Shown: positions 10,799 through 23,632 of the stretch, in pieces
How positions within the stretch are numbered: the stretch's first letter is position 1
Layout: each line of letters opens with the position of its first letter
Assembly: GCA_033964015.1 (NCBI GenBank)
Contig: CM066918.1
Span: forward strand, 24,263,387-24,327,386
Direction: 5' to 3'
DNA: 64,000 nt
Origin: Scolanthus callimorphus
Taxonomy: Eukaryota > Cnidaria > Anthozoa > Actiniaria > Edwardsiidae
Position numbers and translations under genes: made by a program
Notes under the pieces: generated by a model
The model's input: only the letters and a program-made list of their open reading frames with translations
Databases searched by the model: none
Told to the model about the DNA's origin: nothing

Positions 10799-13700
10799 TC
10801 ATCTCTTAGAAAGGATGTTATCCTCTGAGGGGCTATAACCAGGCGCTGGGGCATCCCGCCAGTCTTCTTTCTGTTTGTGTTGCCGCACAGCCTCCTTAAC
10901 TCTCTCGTCCATAATGTCTTCCGTCAGGACCCCTTCTTTTGACCCGTATGCACTCGCCTAACAACAAAAGGCGTAGAAAATGTCGATTCACGAAAAATAT
11001 AAACAAAGACAAAGGTTGTTCGAACGGTCATTGGGCGGTCTCAGAAAAAAATCCGCGCCCCCGTTGTGAAACCCGGTTTAAGCTACCCACCCCGGAAATC
11101 TTGGAGTTGCCCTCAACTTCCCCATCAGATGAGTCCCAGTCGCCGATCTACACGGCTGCGACATGTCTTATAAGCATCATTTAGTCCGACTGTGAAAACT
11201 CTGGCATCGCATATCATTTTTTTCGTGTCGGGTCCGATTTTCGTTCCAGCAAATAAAACGTAGTGGATACGGCCGACAATTGGCCAGACAAAAATATAAT
11301 CTCAGCGCGTAAATGACAGCCATAAACAATATATGTAATCTTGGACCAAAAAAAGTGGAAACACTTACTTTGGAAGCGCGCAAACAGAAGAAGAGAAGGC
11401 GAGGGGAGGTCCGTGATTTTCTTTAGCCAAGAGTGTACATACACTCAATAATATTATATGAATACCATACCTGCCACGCGATAGCCAATTTAGCGATCTC
11501 ACGACCAGACAAGCCCTTCGTTACTTCAGCGATTTGCCGGCATTTGACGCTAAAGTCAAAATTATCAACTTTCAATCGGCTGCAAAATAAAAATTGGAGG
11601 AAGGTTCATAACTCTGATTTAGAGCAAGGAATTGACAAAAGTGCCTATTATTTATGCACTAGTATTTTTAGCTTTTAAACATTTATCTTTCCAGTACAGG
11701 GCGGTGGCTGTCCATATAAAGCATTTACATTAACATTTCACTTTAAATATTGGGCTATGGGGACAGGACTGCCTCGTTCCCACTGGCTGCTACATTTCAC
11801 TCTCTCCTGTGATCAAACATGAGTCCGTTTTCGCTTGAAATATCTAGGGGTGTCTATGACTTGTTACTCACCCAGCTCGTGATCCTTTCGTTGCTGGTTT
11901 GATAACATACTCTTCAAAATACTGACGGACTAACCGCTCTCGCTCGTCCACATCAGGGAGACCAAACTCGACTAACTCGTCAATACGGTCATTGATAGCC
12001 CAGTCAAACTGATCCGGCTGATTACTGGCCAACACCATCATAAACCTGAATCAAAAGCAAAGGGAGAAGCTTTAATGGTCCAAGGGCGGATAAAAGAGAG
12101 GGTTGGAGGGGTTTGTTTTTGAGTGAGTCGAGTTGAACAGGTATTTGATCCGTATATTACGGAGATCTCGATAAAAAAAGAATAAAAAAACGAGCGCATG
12201 ATCGCCACTGGCGCACGTGTTTCTTGGTCATGAAAAGCGAGGCAGTGAGACCTTTACCCCACTTTTGACTTTTTGACGGACGGCTAGCGACTGTACTTTT
12301 ATTTTTATTTCTGCTCATTTTCTTCGAAAAGTAAATACTCTTTCGTCCTGATACTAAGACTATTCGTCAGAAAACTGAGGTCAAAAACATACGTGCATTA
12401 TCACCAGATTCTATTCATGGGTTTCCTGTGCACCTTGCCTCGCTTCTATTTTACCACCCCGTGATGCAGGGGGCCACCCTGGGTTCCCGAAAATTATTCG
12501 CGCCATTTTCTTATTGGCGCACCCCCTCCTAAGAAAATGTCTGGATCTGCAAATATCGCCATCTAATCTAAGATATCCATAAGCAAACAGCCAGCAGTGT
12601 GTAACTCTAAACAGTATTACCACTGTATTTGATACCCACGTTATTGTCATCATTATTGCTATTGTTAGCTAATAGCTACGTAATGGTCTAAATTATTCAG
12701 AATCATTATTATTATTCAGGATTTTACCTTCTAGAAGACTCTCCAGTTCTGTACAAGAAAGCATTGAGTGTGCTTCGCAAATCTTCACTGATTTTTTCCT
12801 GCAAGAAAGCAGTTTCTCATATATTACTAGTTCAAAAGGGAACTGTTTAATCGGGCTCTCGCTCGCCTCTTATTCGTCCACCGTGGACATAAAATAACTA
12901 AATTGTAACCGTGAAAACACGTGTACATTTGCCCGTAGTAATCAAAATAATCCTCCAGATTAATAGAAAAAACCTTTCAAGTGTTCGACAAATGTAATTC
13001 TAGGTTGTTTTGACCTGTTATCAAGAGGATGGAATTGAATTGCGATTTGAGCTATTTTCTTGTCAGAGAACTGTGGCCAGTTAGCGTGCGAGAGCCCCTT
13101 ATGGTCAAGTCTTTTGATTTTATCTTACCTGGTTCCTTTTTCTAAGAAAAGCATCAGCCTCGTCAACAAATAACAGCAACCTGCAGAAAGAAAAAGAACA
13201 CTCAACAACCTCGACCTCACCTCCGACAAAAAAAAAAGAATACAAGGTGGGATTGTAGGCAAATAGCCTCTTTGCAGCCGGTACTAAAATTATTGTTTTA
13301 TTGCACATACAGGCTATAAAGGAGCCCCTTCTTCAGCAAAAGTTCGTAAGAGGATACTCACAACCAAGTGAGCAATTTGTTTATGGTGCCAAATCTCTCC
13401 TCTATTTCTTACCCTCTTCTTGAGGTCTCTGCCCAATCAAAGACTTTATGCATGGCGGTGACTCCCTCCTTGCCCATAGGAACAACATCACCACCAGTCA
13501 TTATGGCATAGTCCATACCAGAATGTCTTGCAAGGCTCTAAACAACATAATGAAAAATTAGTCAAATGCATTAGAGCAGATTTCAAATGACCACCCAAAG
13601 TAAACCTTCCCTGCTAGCAGAGGCCTCTTTTCTCTGCATTTCATGTTTACGAGGGGCCAGGGGCCATACCAGCCATTACACAAGGCCCCATTGTGCTCAT

Positions 13701-16700
13701 GATTCAACCTCTACGGGAAGGGGGGGGGGGGGGGGGGTCTCCACGAATAGAAGTACAGTACCTTGGCAAACATTGTCTTTCCAGTTCCAGGGGGTCCATA
13801 GAACAACAAATTCCTGTACATGCCTTTGTTACTTTTAGTGTTTGAGGTTGCAATGCTGATAGCACTGAGGTGCTCCTCTAGTTTGGGCTGAAAAACACAA
13901 ACATTGCATCTTAATCAACATATGGGGAACTATTTAGCAGTAAGTAGAATTCATAAACAGGTGTATGAAACTGCAATGCTCTGCTGTGTAAATACCTTTA
14001 GAATAATTCCTTTCAGAGAATCTTCAGGGTTCACAAAAAACTTTCTTGTTGTCTGAAACAGGAAGAATAGAAAATTAACAAATTCACTGCGCATTGCCTT
14101 ACTATACTAGCAGCTGATTGAAAGTTCAACCAGGAGTTGGGAGGGTCTTTTCCCAGGGAAATTCTGTTGTCACTGAATTTCTAGGTCACCTTTGGCATGG
14201 GACCTCCTAAGGGATAGCAGACTCTTTGAACACCCCTAAGAGATAGCAGTTGGGTGAATTTTATACCCTAAGGGATAGGACAAGCACCCCTGTCTATTTT
14301 TATGCAGAGTCCCCCCAGGTCTTTTCTTAGCTGTCTCATCCATGTTGTTGATTTGATGTAGGCAACATTAACAAGAAGGCACAAAAAAACAGACAGCAAT
14401 GAAGATGAATATTGTAGTGCAATTGGGCATGTACGAGCATTTAATACATAATGATATATATCTATTTCTTACCTGAATTGGATGTCTAATTGCACTAAAC
14501 AGATTTATTCTGGAGGTGTCTCGGACCAAGGAAGGCTTGCCTAATCTGGACTCCACAAATCTAGAAACCAACATTAAGCATTATGAATTAAGACAAAATG
14601 CAACCCTGTGAATTTTGTCTGGTTCACTACTAGCTGATCTCACGAGTGTGTCCAGTGAGATATACCCATTTTTGCAGTTTCGGGAAAGCACAAACTAGAT
14701 TTAATCATCTTACAAGTCAAAGCCAGTTTACAATTGACATAAATTTTGTGAGGAAATGGAAAAGTTTTTATGCTCAATTGCAATATTTTCTAGAATCGGT
14801 TTAGAATGCTTGGTGATACAACAAAAATCATTCTGAATGGCTAAAATGAGTGCAAGAAATCAGCTGTACATACCTTGCAGCTACGCCAGTTCCATATTTG
14901 GCAGAATAAATACCTAGTGCTAATAATGTCAAACCAGCAGCCTGAGAACACAACAAAAACTTGTTACATCATTGCCAGTCATGGCCTGTGGAGTACACTT
15001 TGAAGTGATGGGTATAAGAAAGAACGTATCCTAAAAGTGGAGGAGCTGAATACTAGAAAATGATGCATGAAAACTGTCAAGCTGGGAGCTTCAGCCCTCC
15101 AGTCCCTCCCTCTCCATAGACTATGCCAACTCTATCAATACCGAACACCACAATACTGTTACTTACAGTTGCTGATATTTTGTCCCAGTCTGATATAAAT
15201 GCATCAAATCCTGCTCCAAGAATTCCCCCAGCAGTTCTGAAAACAACAGGCATTTTAGCAACTGAGAACTTCCTGGCTTCAAAAAGAAACAAAGAGAACA
15301 AATTAGCTTACTTGATTGATTCCAGAACTGTAGCCCGCTGTTCTGCAGCTTTTACTCTAATTTTTTCAAGATTGATGTCTTTATTTTCACGCTCTATTTT
15401 TGCTCTGCAAATAAGAGTTGATATATAAATATTGTTACTTACACTACATTAGTTTGTTGTTTATGCAAATTGTGAAAACTATGAATCTTACTTTCCACGA
15501 AGTTCAGCTTCAAGATGTTTCATGTCATTTTTATGCTTTAACTCAGCTTCATATTCCACAGTTCCTGAAAGAAATGAGAGCTAAAAATTACTTTTGGGTG
15601 TCTGTCCATCTACCTTTTATACTGCCTGCCCATCCATCCAATATACCATCTCTGTCTGTCTACCCATTCCTCTAGCTTTCCTTTCTTCAGCACCCTCAGA
15701 GTTGAGGGTTAGTTCTGGAAGCAGCCTACCTCTTCTCATAGCCTCTTGTTTCTTCACAGATTCCTCCTGTTTTCTCAAGTTTTCTTCTTGCATTTGTCTT
15801 TGTTGTCCCAGTTGGTCATTGTATCTTTTTCTTGCTAACTGGTCATCATATTGTGCCCTCTGCCAAGGAAAACAACACCAAAGCCTGCCTCAGTGAAATC
15901 GTGGATAGCTTTTATCCAAGTTTGGTTGGCTGGTGATGTTCCTTTCCCGAGATATGAATTTTTGTATGTGTGATGATGTCATCGATGACATATGCCACTT
16001 GAGCATGACCCCCTTGCTATAAAAATAACTTTATCCAAGTTTGGTCACCTAGCGATGTTCTGTTCTCAAGATATAATTTTGTTTTCTATTGCGCTAACAC
16101 GATAGTTACGAGCAAGTGAGTGACATTTGGCCGCATACAATAACTGATGTTTTGCTTCACATATCCATGATTTAAAAATGGCCATATTTAAAACAACGCA
16201 GGCAACAACATTCAGGCATGAATGTTAGAAGTTATCATTTCCAGACTTTTAACAAAAATTTTGGAATCCTTTTCTAGCATTTTTAAAACTTTCTCAGAAC
16301 CCTTGTCATTAGGCTACAGACATCGATCCTGCCTATGGATCATGTCAGTACTACTGAAAAAATCTGGAGGCTCTACTTCTATCTGGGAGACTGCATGGAG
16401 ATTTGTTTCACATGAAATTCTGTAAAGTTGGAAGGCACACAATCCTCACCTGTTGGTGCTGTTGTGTCTCAGCAGATAAAGTTTTTCTTTTTTCTTCATT
16501 TTCAACTCTCACTCTGTCAAGCTGCATCTGTTGGATTCCAGCTTCATATTCCTGATACACAGATAATGATATTTATGTACCAGAAGGTTCATACGAATAT
16601 TAAAAACAAAAGACAGTAGGACTTTGAAAGAATACTATGGTAAAACTTACTTTGATCTTTTCTTGTTTTGCCAGCTGTTTGGTGTTCTCTTGAACCTTGG

Positions 16701-17741
16701 CTAGATCTAAAGCTTGTTGGGCATGAGCTAAATATAATCAAACCAGTATGTAAGGCATGTGAACCTCTGAAGCTGCAAATCAGAGCCATACTACAGAATA
16801 CTCCCTTGTGTATAACTATACCATCTCCACAGGAAAAAATTGTGTAAAGACATTAATGGTTTTGGTAGCATGTTTCCATTATTGTGTGAAAAATGTTAAT
16901 GGGAAGACCACACTTTTCCATTAATGTTTTATGTACATTAATGGAAAAACGCTACCAAAACCATTAATGGATTTATGCAATTTTTTCCTGTGTCAAAAAC
17001 ATGTCAACTGGTTCAATAAGTAAACTTGTCAACACGTCAACTACAAGGCTATGTGAATGGGGCAGTCTAGCCAACACGTGGGATATTCTTAATTATGTCA
17101 CTTCTTATTTCTTCATGGTTTCTGTTCCCATTATATTACAGACATACAAGGAATGTTTCCAGGGGACAGGAAATGTCTAACAAGAATGCCTGGTCTGTAA
17201 GGAATTCCCACATTGGTGCACCATCTGTTGAGCCAAGTGCACTTGCAACCAGGCATTTGTAGTTAGCCAGCATGCAGCAGAGGAGTTAATACAGAGATGT
17301 CATGCTCAGAATTATCTAACAATTATCCCACTCTCCTTTGCTACTGGAGGGCAAAAGAAAGCTTCATGTACAGAATGAAAACTGATACATGCAGAAGGCT
17401 ACCTATGTGCTACCTTAGTTCTGCAGGGTGACACTAGTGACAATGACAGGGGATGTGGTTCGCAATCATTTTAGCATCACATTCAATTGATGCACACGAC
17501 CCATAAAAACTAACATGAACTTACGTGATTTTTCCAGCTCTTTAGCAGCCTTTGCAGCTCTTTCTAATCCGGTAGGATCGAAACTCGTCCACACAGGTTT
17601 CCCCTTTCCACCTCCCTCTTTCTGACCCTCATCTTTTCTTTTTCCATCGTCTTCTCCACCGCCCGACGGCGGGACGGGAAGCTGAGGCGGCAGGATTGGA
17701 GGAGGAGGGCTGTCCTTGCTAACTCCAAAAATCCACGACAT
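10799..17741 (-). CDS. ATAD3: ATAD3, mitochondrial inner-membrane AAA+ ATPase, 17 exons, complete
   Basis: Exons from the start: 17525-17741, 16651-16727, 16450-16551, 15730-15859, 15492-15564, 15312-15404, 15167-15236, 14874-14941, 14473-14560, 13996-14052, 13762-13887, 13413-13537, 13129-13180, 12728-12798, 11872-12045, 11471-11579, 10799-10957. All phases agree and give 596 residues, close to the usual family size. Visible features: N-terminus [10 protein letters not shown] with a Pro/Gly-rich stretch and [19 protein letters not shown]; a long Glu/Lys/Gln coiled coil (about 75-220); a membrane segment near 255-275; Walker A GPPGTGKT (356-363); Walker [12 protein letters not shown] (D415, E416); and the second-region motif [18 protein letters not shown]. 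In the family the C-terminal ATPase faces the matrix, and the protein is tied to nucleoid organisation, cristae and lipid import. It is divergent from the VAMP gene. Confidence 0.96.
14150..14330. repeat. degenerate low-complexity repeat of the CCTAAGGGATAG type (ATAD3 intron)
   Basis: Words such as CCTAAGGGATAG and CCCCTAAGAGATAGCA recur at short, uneven spacing, ending AGTCCCCCCAGG. The same word set occurs at about 19490-19625, 27620-28055 and 47061-47412, three of them bounded by C or G runs. Confidence 0.75.
16828..16992. mobile_element. foldback MITE-like element in ATAD3 intron 1
   Basis: Terminal inverted repeats start CACAGGAAAAAATTG and include CATTAATGGTTTTGGTAGC in both arms. The 165-bp unit is almost entirely palindromic and has no coding capacity. 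Confidence 0.85.
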
Positions 17742-17867
17742 TTCCTGATTCCAAACTCAACGAATTTTGCAAGAAAATCGGGAAAATGTCTGATGTAAGT
17801 TTCTACACGTGCAAAGTAAGCCGGCAGCCTCGCTTCCATGTTGGTTTGGGGTTCCGCTGGGGCGATA
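17742..17867. promoter_or_regulatory. bidirectional promoter region between ATAD3 and VAMP
   Basis: The two start codons are 126 bp apart and point away from each other, so both 5' UTRs and core promoters must fit here, possibly with overlap into the first exons. No TATA box is visible, and a TGACGTCA CRE-like word lies just downstream at about 17884-17891. No transcription start can be placed from sequence alone. Confidence 0.6.
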
Positions 17868-20800
17868 ATGAGCCCGCAGTGAGTGACGTCATCGCCTGGT
17901 TTGGAAGGAGGAACGAACAGTTACAAGCAAAGAGTTGAATGTCACTAAATTTATCTTCTTGGGCAAGCTAAACAGCCTTCAAGATGTAAGCCATTCCAAA
18001 ATATTTGCCCCTAAACTTACAAAAGAGGAATTCAATTTACTATTAGCACCAGAGGAGTTAAAATTCAAGTCAAATTTATGGCTTAGAATTTATGCTGATC
18101 ATGATGGGTTGCTCCCTAGAAATGATTGTGCTTTGCATTTAATTTTGTTTCGGGATGTGATTTTATATTGAATTTTCCTTGTTGATAACAGGTCATCTAA
18201 AAGACTTCAGCAAACCCAAGCTCAAGTAGATGAGGTCTGTATTTACCGATATCTTGATGTGGAAATGGGCATAAAACTCTCTTCTGAATGATCAGCCACC
18301 TATTCCTTCACGTCATAAAATGTTAAAACTTCTTTGCTGTGTTGATTTTTTAGCTCGCTGCGAAATAAAGCAAACACTATGCAAGTTTATTCGATGTTAA
18401 TTGAATTAAGTGTTTTTTTGCTTTAGGTTGTGGATATTATGAAAGTGAATGTTGATAAAGTACTAGAGAGAGATGCCAAACTTTCGGAGCTGGACAACAG
18501 AGCCGGTGGGTAACAACACATTTGTCAAAACTTTTTTTCTCCACCTAAATAATTGTTAAGTTATTATAAGCTTACATCAATGCACTAGCTGTGAAAACCT
18601 ATTGCTGACTATTTACCACAAAAAGCTACTTGAATCCATACTTCATTGTTGTCACACGTTTATCAAGTACTTAATGTACAATTTTATTACTAAAATGGAC
18701 ACTATTGTTTTGTATTAGATGCCCTCCAAGCTGGTGCCTCACAGTTTGAAACCAGTGCATCCAGATTAAAACGCAAGATGTGGTGGCAGAACTGTAAGGT
18801 ATATACAATTTACTGCCATTCTTTAGAAACCTGAGGGAATTTTGTTGGGAGAATTGAAACATTCACAAAAACAGGCCAGTCTAGTTAAACCTGGTTTACA
18901 CTGGCAACGTAACAACATATTAATAAGCACAACATCACACAGACACAATTCTCCCACTGGAAAGCGAAAATAAATACTTTAAAATAAAGCTTTAAATCTG
19001 CCAAATCCTGAGAGCTTTAAAGAAGCCTTTATAGTAGCCATCTAGATCTCAGATCTGACCGCCTTTGCATGTATATCCATTGGAGGTAGCACTATCTGAC
19101 CTAAAAATCATGAGTATTTATGATATTTTCCCACACTCTGCCGTTGTGTCATAATGCTGTTATGTCACTAGTATGAACCAGCCTTTATTGAAATAAACAA
19201 GACTACCAAAAGTCAGGGGTGTCAACCCCAATTTCATGAATTTCTCCCGGGAGAAATACAGTAAATGTATGGCAGTCGCCTTGTATTTTTCCCAGGTGAC
19301 AAAGCGAAAAATCTTGAGACTCGGGGAGTTGACATCCCTGAAAACTGGAAGGTGCATCCTAAAGCACATGCACCCCATTTCCTCCCTGTTACATAGTCTC
19401 CTAACAGTCAAAACCTGGAGGGCTTGAACTGACATAAAAGCATTTTTCAAGCTGGATCCCAAACAAAGGCTGGCTTGCATCCCTGGCAGAGGGAAGACAG
19501 CTCCTTCTAAAAATATAGGGGTATGATTGTCAGGGATAAAAAATGACTTGCAACCCTATAGGATAGCAAACAGGGTGTGGTTCACAGTAAATGTACCCCT
19601 AAGAGATAGCAAATTGTTTTTTAGCAGTTAGCAGCCAATGCCTCAGTTTTCTTTCCAATCTCTTATGCTATAGTTAGAATACCTCAAAACTAAGATATTC
19701 TGAACATTTGGGAGCAATACAATAATTTGGAGAGAAGTTATGGGCTGCTAAAGTTGCATATTTTCTATTGCTCCTAATTTATTGCATTACTTCAAAATTG
19801 TCAGGAATTCTTAAATTTTGGGTATTTTAAGGGATCAGTCAATCCTAGTAACCCTTAAAGATAGTGAATAAAGCTGTAGCCATTTCCTGTAGCAGTAATA
19901 ACATGCTTTTCAATGTTGCTTTCTCTGCAGATGTGGATCATTCTTATTATCGTCGTTCTTGTAATTATTGCTGTTATTGTCAGTAAGTACTGTACAACAT
20001 GTCACCTCATGTCTTTTTTTCATTTTGCTCATCAGTTAAACTACCCTGGGTACCAAAGTCTCCAAGCTTCACTCGTTTACAAAACGCTTAATTTACTGAT
20101 TGATGGGCGGAGCGAGGAGCCTCACGGCCTTGTTTTCTCAGTTCCAGTCACGCGTGGTTTCATGTTTCTTTGTCTCAGCTGTCAAAGTTTGATGTTTGCA
20201 AGATGTGCTTCGAAGATTTAATCAAAGCTCAAAAGCTCTTACTCAAACTGCTAGAACCACGGCAAAAGTCAATCTTTTAATTTAAGAAACTTAAAATAGA
20301 ACCTGTCTTTGGTCTTTCTTTGAGGTTTTTTGTTCGAAAATCTGAAAACATAGATTATCCTGCGCATGGAATCAATTAACTTTGCCTGTGCCTCCACGCG
20401 TCGGTTTCAAAGGTCAAACATAACAAGAATCACATGCTGTCAGCTCACGAATCAGAAAGCACCTTCGGTGGATTACGAGCAACCAGCCAATCAGCTCCAT
20501 AGTACAAATTCTGTACTAACGGAACTGAAAAAATGAGGCCAGAGGCTCGTCGCTTCGCTCCTCGTGCCAAGCCGCCGCTATCGCGTCGTCTCGGCTTAGC
20601 GTGTCAGTAAACAAGTGAAGCTTCGAGCCTCTGGTAACCAGGGTACAGTAAAACCAGAAAAATATTATAACAATATAGTTGATGTTTGTGGGCGTAAATA
20701 TGTTTTGGGCCCGACTCAGGCTCATTTTAGCCCGAGTGCAGGGAGGGTTAAAATGAGGACTGAGAAGGGCCCAAAAACATATTTACGCCCAAGAACATCA

Positions 20801-23632
20801 ACTACATTACTATTATTATAACTCTGGAGAGCATTCAGTACAAAAATGAGAATTTATGGCGACCATCATAACGCCGATTGACTTGCGTGGGCTCTAATAT
20901 ATTAGAGCCTGCCAAAACATTCATTAGAGCCCGGATAATATGCCACAATGCTCGCCAAAGTTATAATAATATCAGTTAGTTGAGAAATGTAACAGTCATA
21001 GATTCATTCAGTTACCATGCCATGAACTTTTTGCACCATATTTTGAAACGAGAACCACCTGTCCCCACACCTGTCCTTTCCTGTGCAGTGGCGGATCAAG
21101 GGGAGGTGTGCTGGGTGGGGAGCATCCCACTTTGCAATACAAAATGGTTTGAAATGGCAAAATGTAGTCCTTAATAAAAAAAACTTGGATTTAGTAACCC
21201 TACTGACAAATCTAGCTTTGCAACCTCCTTTAAAAAAAAACAGGATCTGTCCCTGCTGTGCACTGGGTACTACTCTTCTCAGTATGAGCCAGCCAACTGC
21301 TGTCTACAATTGATCATGTGATCATCTTTTTATGTACCACATGATTAACAGTTTCAGTTGCAGACTTTGTAGAAAAGAAAGCAAGAGTATGGCCTGCCAA
21401 ACTCTCAAAGTTAACGACCGCTTATAATATTATTATTATATTATTATTATTAAATAAAATAACCTTTTTTTTCAGTTTGGGTTGTTACATCAACTGACAT
21501 AGGAAAAAACAAGAGTCCAAACACTACTAAAGCCCCAGCAGTTACCACAAGTCCTTGAAACATCTGTTCATTTACATCCCAAGTATCAATTGCCTTGTAA
21601 TATAGTCTTCTCATATGACACAATGGGTAACGCAGGATATTTAGCTTGCATGACAATGTATTCTGATGTTACATTCTTAGTTAAATGCCCTTGTTAAGGT
21701 ATACTATAGTATACTGACACACTATTCATGTATGCCACACTATAGAGAAAATTGAAAATCAAAAATCAGGACCACTGTTTTATTATATTCAGCAGTATTC
21801 TCCTTTCCTGTGAAGCATTGCATTGAGTATTGTTCCTTCTGTATTTTCTATGGTATGGTATATTCTGTGGTATGTCACTTAAAAGCTTTGTATAACAAGT
21901 ATGTAGTAGCTTTAAAAGCCATGACTATCATTGAGCAGTTGCAAAAAATTCTGCACACCCCTGATGAGGAATTCTAGGGGGTCATTGAGTAGCCTAGAAT
22001 TTTTGGGTGGGTAACCTATTAAAGGCTGTTTTCATGTCATGAAAGGTAAGGGTTGGTTTGTTTCCTGACCATCCCAACAGTTCCGACAGCATTAGCAATC
22101 ATCTGGGATGCAATTGTCAACATCACCAACATTAGTATAAACCAACTAATGGCCTATTACAAATCCTGCATTCTGATTGGCTGAGCTACTAATGGTCTAT
22201 TAGTGATAGACCGTGCCTGGCAAAACCACCACCTTTCTTTGCAAGAAAACTTGATTTTTTCAACATAAAATAATGGAATTCATTGCCAAAACCGACCAAC
22301 TAGTTGGTTTATACTAAAACAATTAGACCTCTCGTCCTCATGTGCTATGATATCAATAGACCATTCGGCCTTCGGCCTCATGGTCTATTCATCATAGCAC
22401 ATTCGGCCTTGAGGTCTAATTGTTCAATAGACCTCCTCTGCTTGGGCGTAATGTTTTGCCCATTTCAGATCATGTGGCATTCCCATGAGTACTCTCTTTG
22501 TTTGGAAAGATTCCATATTCAAGAAAGAGAGAATACTCATGGGAATTACATGTGATCTGAAATGGGCAAAACAAACGGGCAAGCCGAGGAGGTCTATTCC
22601 TGCTTTCCTGGGATTGACAGCGATGATTGGAAATCATGGTTCCCCAATCATTCCTGACAATCATTCCTGACATATGAAAAACAATCTTTTACAGTAGTAA
22701 AATTCCAGGGTGGGTATTCCCCAAAAGACGCTATGGGTAAACATAAATTCCTGGATAGTAAACCATTTCCACTGATCTCATTATGCTCTATTAAGTTATG
22801 GGAGGAGACCTGGCAGAGCCCAAAAGGCTAGGACGGAAAAAGGAAAGTGGGAGGGAGGGGCAAAGAAAGGAGCCCCCGCCAGGTCACTGGAATTCCAGGC
22901 TGGGTAGGGACAACTGAAATTTTCAGGGTGGGTACCTGAAAGTGGAGTCGCTAGCTCAACAGGGCATTCTTGTATCCAGAGCTCCCTGGCTTGTCACTTA
23001 GCAGGGGAGGCTCTGGTGATAGCTACTGGCACATGTGTGAGGTTTGATACAGAGCAGTTGAGAAAGAGATTGGTCTGCACATGCCCCAGCTGGTCAGCAA
23101 ACTCCCTCAATAGAGTCCTAAAGTGATGACGTCACAAAAACAAACTTTTCGATTTAGCAATATTTGTTCCTTGATTTCGAAAGGGCATATCGATTGAAAG
23201 CTACACACCAAAAATGAGGTGAATCGGTTGAAACGCGACCGAAATATGGCCCGCTGAATACATAATTTTCTTTAACAAATCACTATTTTTGGTTCAGTTC
23301 ACAAAGTTATGAACTGAGTCCAAAATACAGTGATTTGTTAAAGAAAATTAAGTATTCATTGGGCCATAGCTCAGTCGCATTTCAACCGATTCACCTCATT
23401 TTTTGCATGCAACGTTCTTTAAAGTTGGTCTTTCATTATCTGTGGACTAAAATCTGAAATTCGAAATTTTTCAAATTTGTGACGTCACACTTTAGGACTC
23501 TATTCGATGTCACCAGAGCCTCTGGGAGATAATGAGATGAGGAGCTTTGGTATGAGATTGTCAACAGGGAGGTTCAGATCTTGTTTATAACTTCTCATTG
23601 CTGCAGATAAATACAAGAGAACAAAGAAGTGA
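17868..23632 (+). CDS. synaptobrevin/VAMP R-SNARE, six exons, complete
   Basis: Exons 17868-17878, 18192-18234, 18427-18505, 18719-18798, 19931-19982 and 23607-23632 join in phase to 96 residues. The R-SNARE motif spans about residues 8-65, with the zero-layer arginine in VLERDAKL (R33) and the family signature [18 protein letters not shown]. Next come the membrane-proximal WWQNCK and a single C-terminal anchor (about 73-88). The protein drives vesicle fusion by pairing with syntaxin and SNAP-25 type partners, and the motif is closest to VAMP1/2/3. The N-terminus before the SNARE motif is very short, and the luminal tail is strongly basic (NKYKRTKK), unlike the FSS end of vertebrate VAMP2. 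The last exon lies 3.6 kb away behind an intron full of repeats; an alternative last exon is possible. Confidence 0.93.
20042..20645. mobile_element. foldback element in VAMP intron 5
   Basis: The left end TACCCTGGGTACCA with CAAGCTTCACTCGTTTAC is matched by the inverse at about 20608-20645. A second inverted pair follows immediately at about 20679-20805 (arms with GGGCGTAAATATGTTTTGG), so two palindromic units are adjacent. Neither encodes a protein. Confidence 0.72.
22133..22425. mobile_element. two-hairpin repeat, copy 1 of 2 (other at 62228-62518)
   Basis: TAGTATAAACCAACTA inverts to TAGTTGGTTTATACTA (22301-22316), forming a first palindrome. AACAATTAGACCTC inverts to GAGGTCTAATTGTT (ending at 22425), forming a second. 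Nearly the same 290 bp recurs at 62228-62518 in the U1A gene region. Confidence 0.88.
22425..22598. repeat. perfect-looking palindrome adjoining the two-hairpin repeat
   Basis: Arms of about 65 bp, from AATAGACCTCCTC through GTTTTGCCCATTTCAGATCA and CCCATGAGTA, are inverted around about 22511. It starts where the previous element ends, so the two may form one composite unit; the copy at 62228 lacks this part. Confidence 0.8.
22975..23560. mobile_element. foldback element of the GGCTCTGGTGAC family, interrupted by a second element
   Basis: The left arm AGAGCTCCCTGGC with GGGGAGGCTCTGGTGATAGC and the right arm GATGTCACCAGAGCCTC match the arms of the element at 8230-8451. The interior is split by the palindromic element at 23111-23502, so this is an older insertion. 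Confidence 0.65.
23111..23502. mobile_element. 392-bp palindromic MITE-like element, nested
   Basis: Ends TAGAGTCCTAAAGTG with GACGTCAC and their exact inverse GTGACGTCAC with CACTTTAGGACTCTA. Inner arms (CAAATCACT and others) also pair, so almost the whole unit could fold into one hairpin. Confidence 0.85.

Noticed and set aside
13719..13738. Long G or C homopolymers (also near 5995, 28027, 28310, 47393, 54110, 62540)
   Set aside because: Their lengths are unreliable in assemblies; they are noted only as boundaries of repeats, not as regulatory elements.
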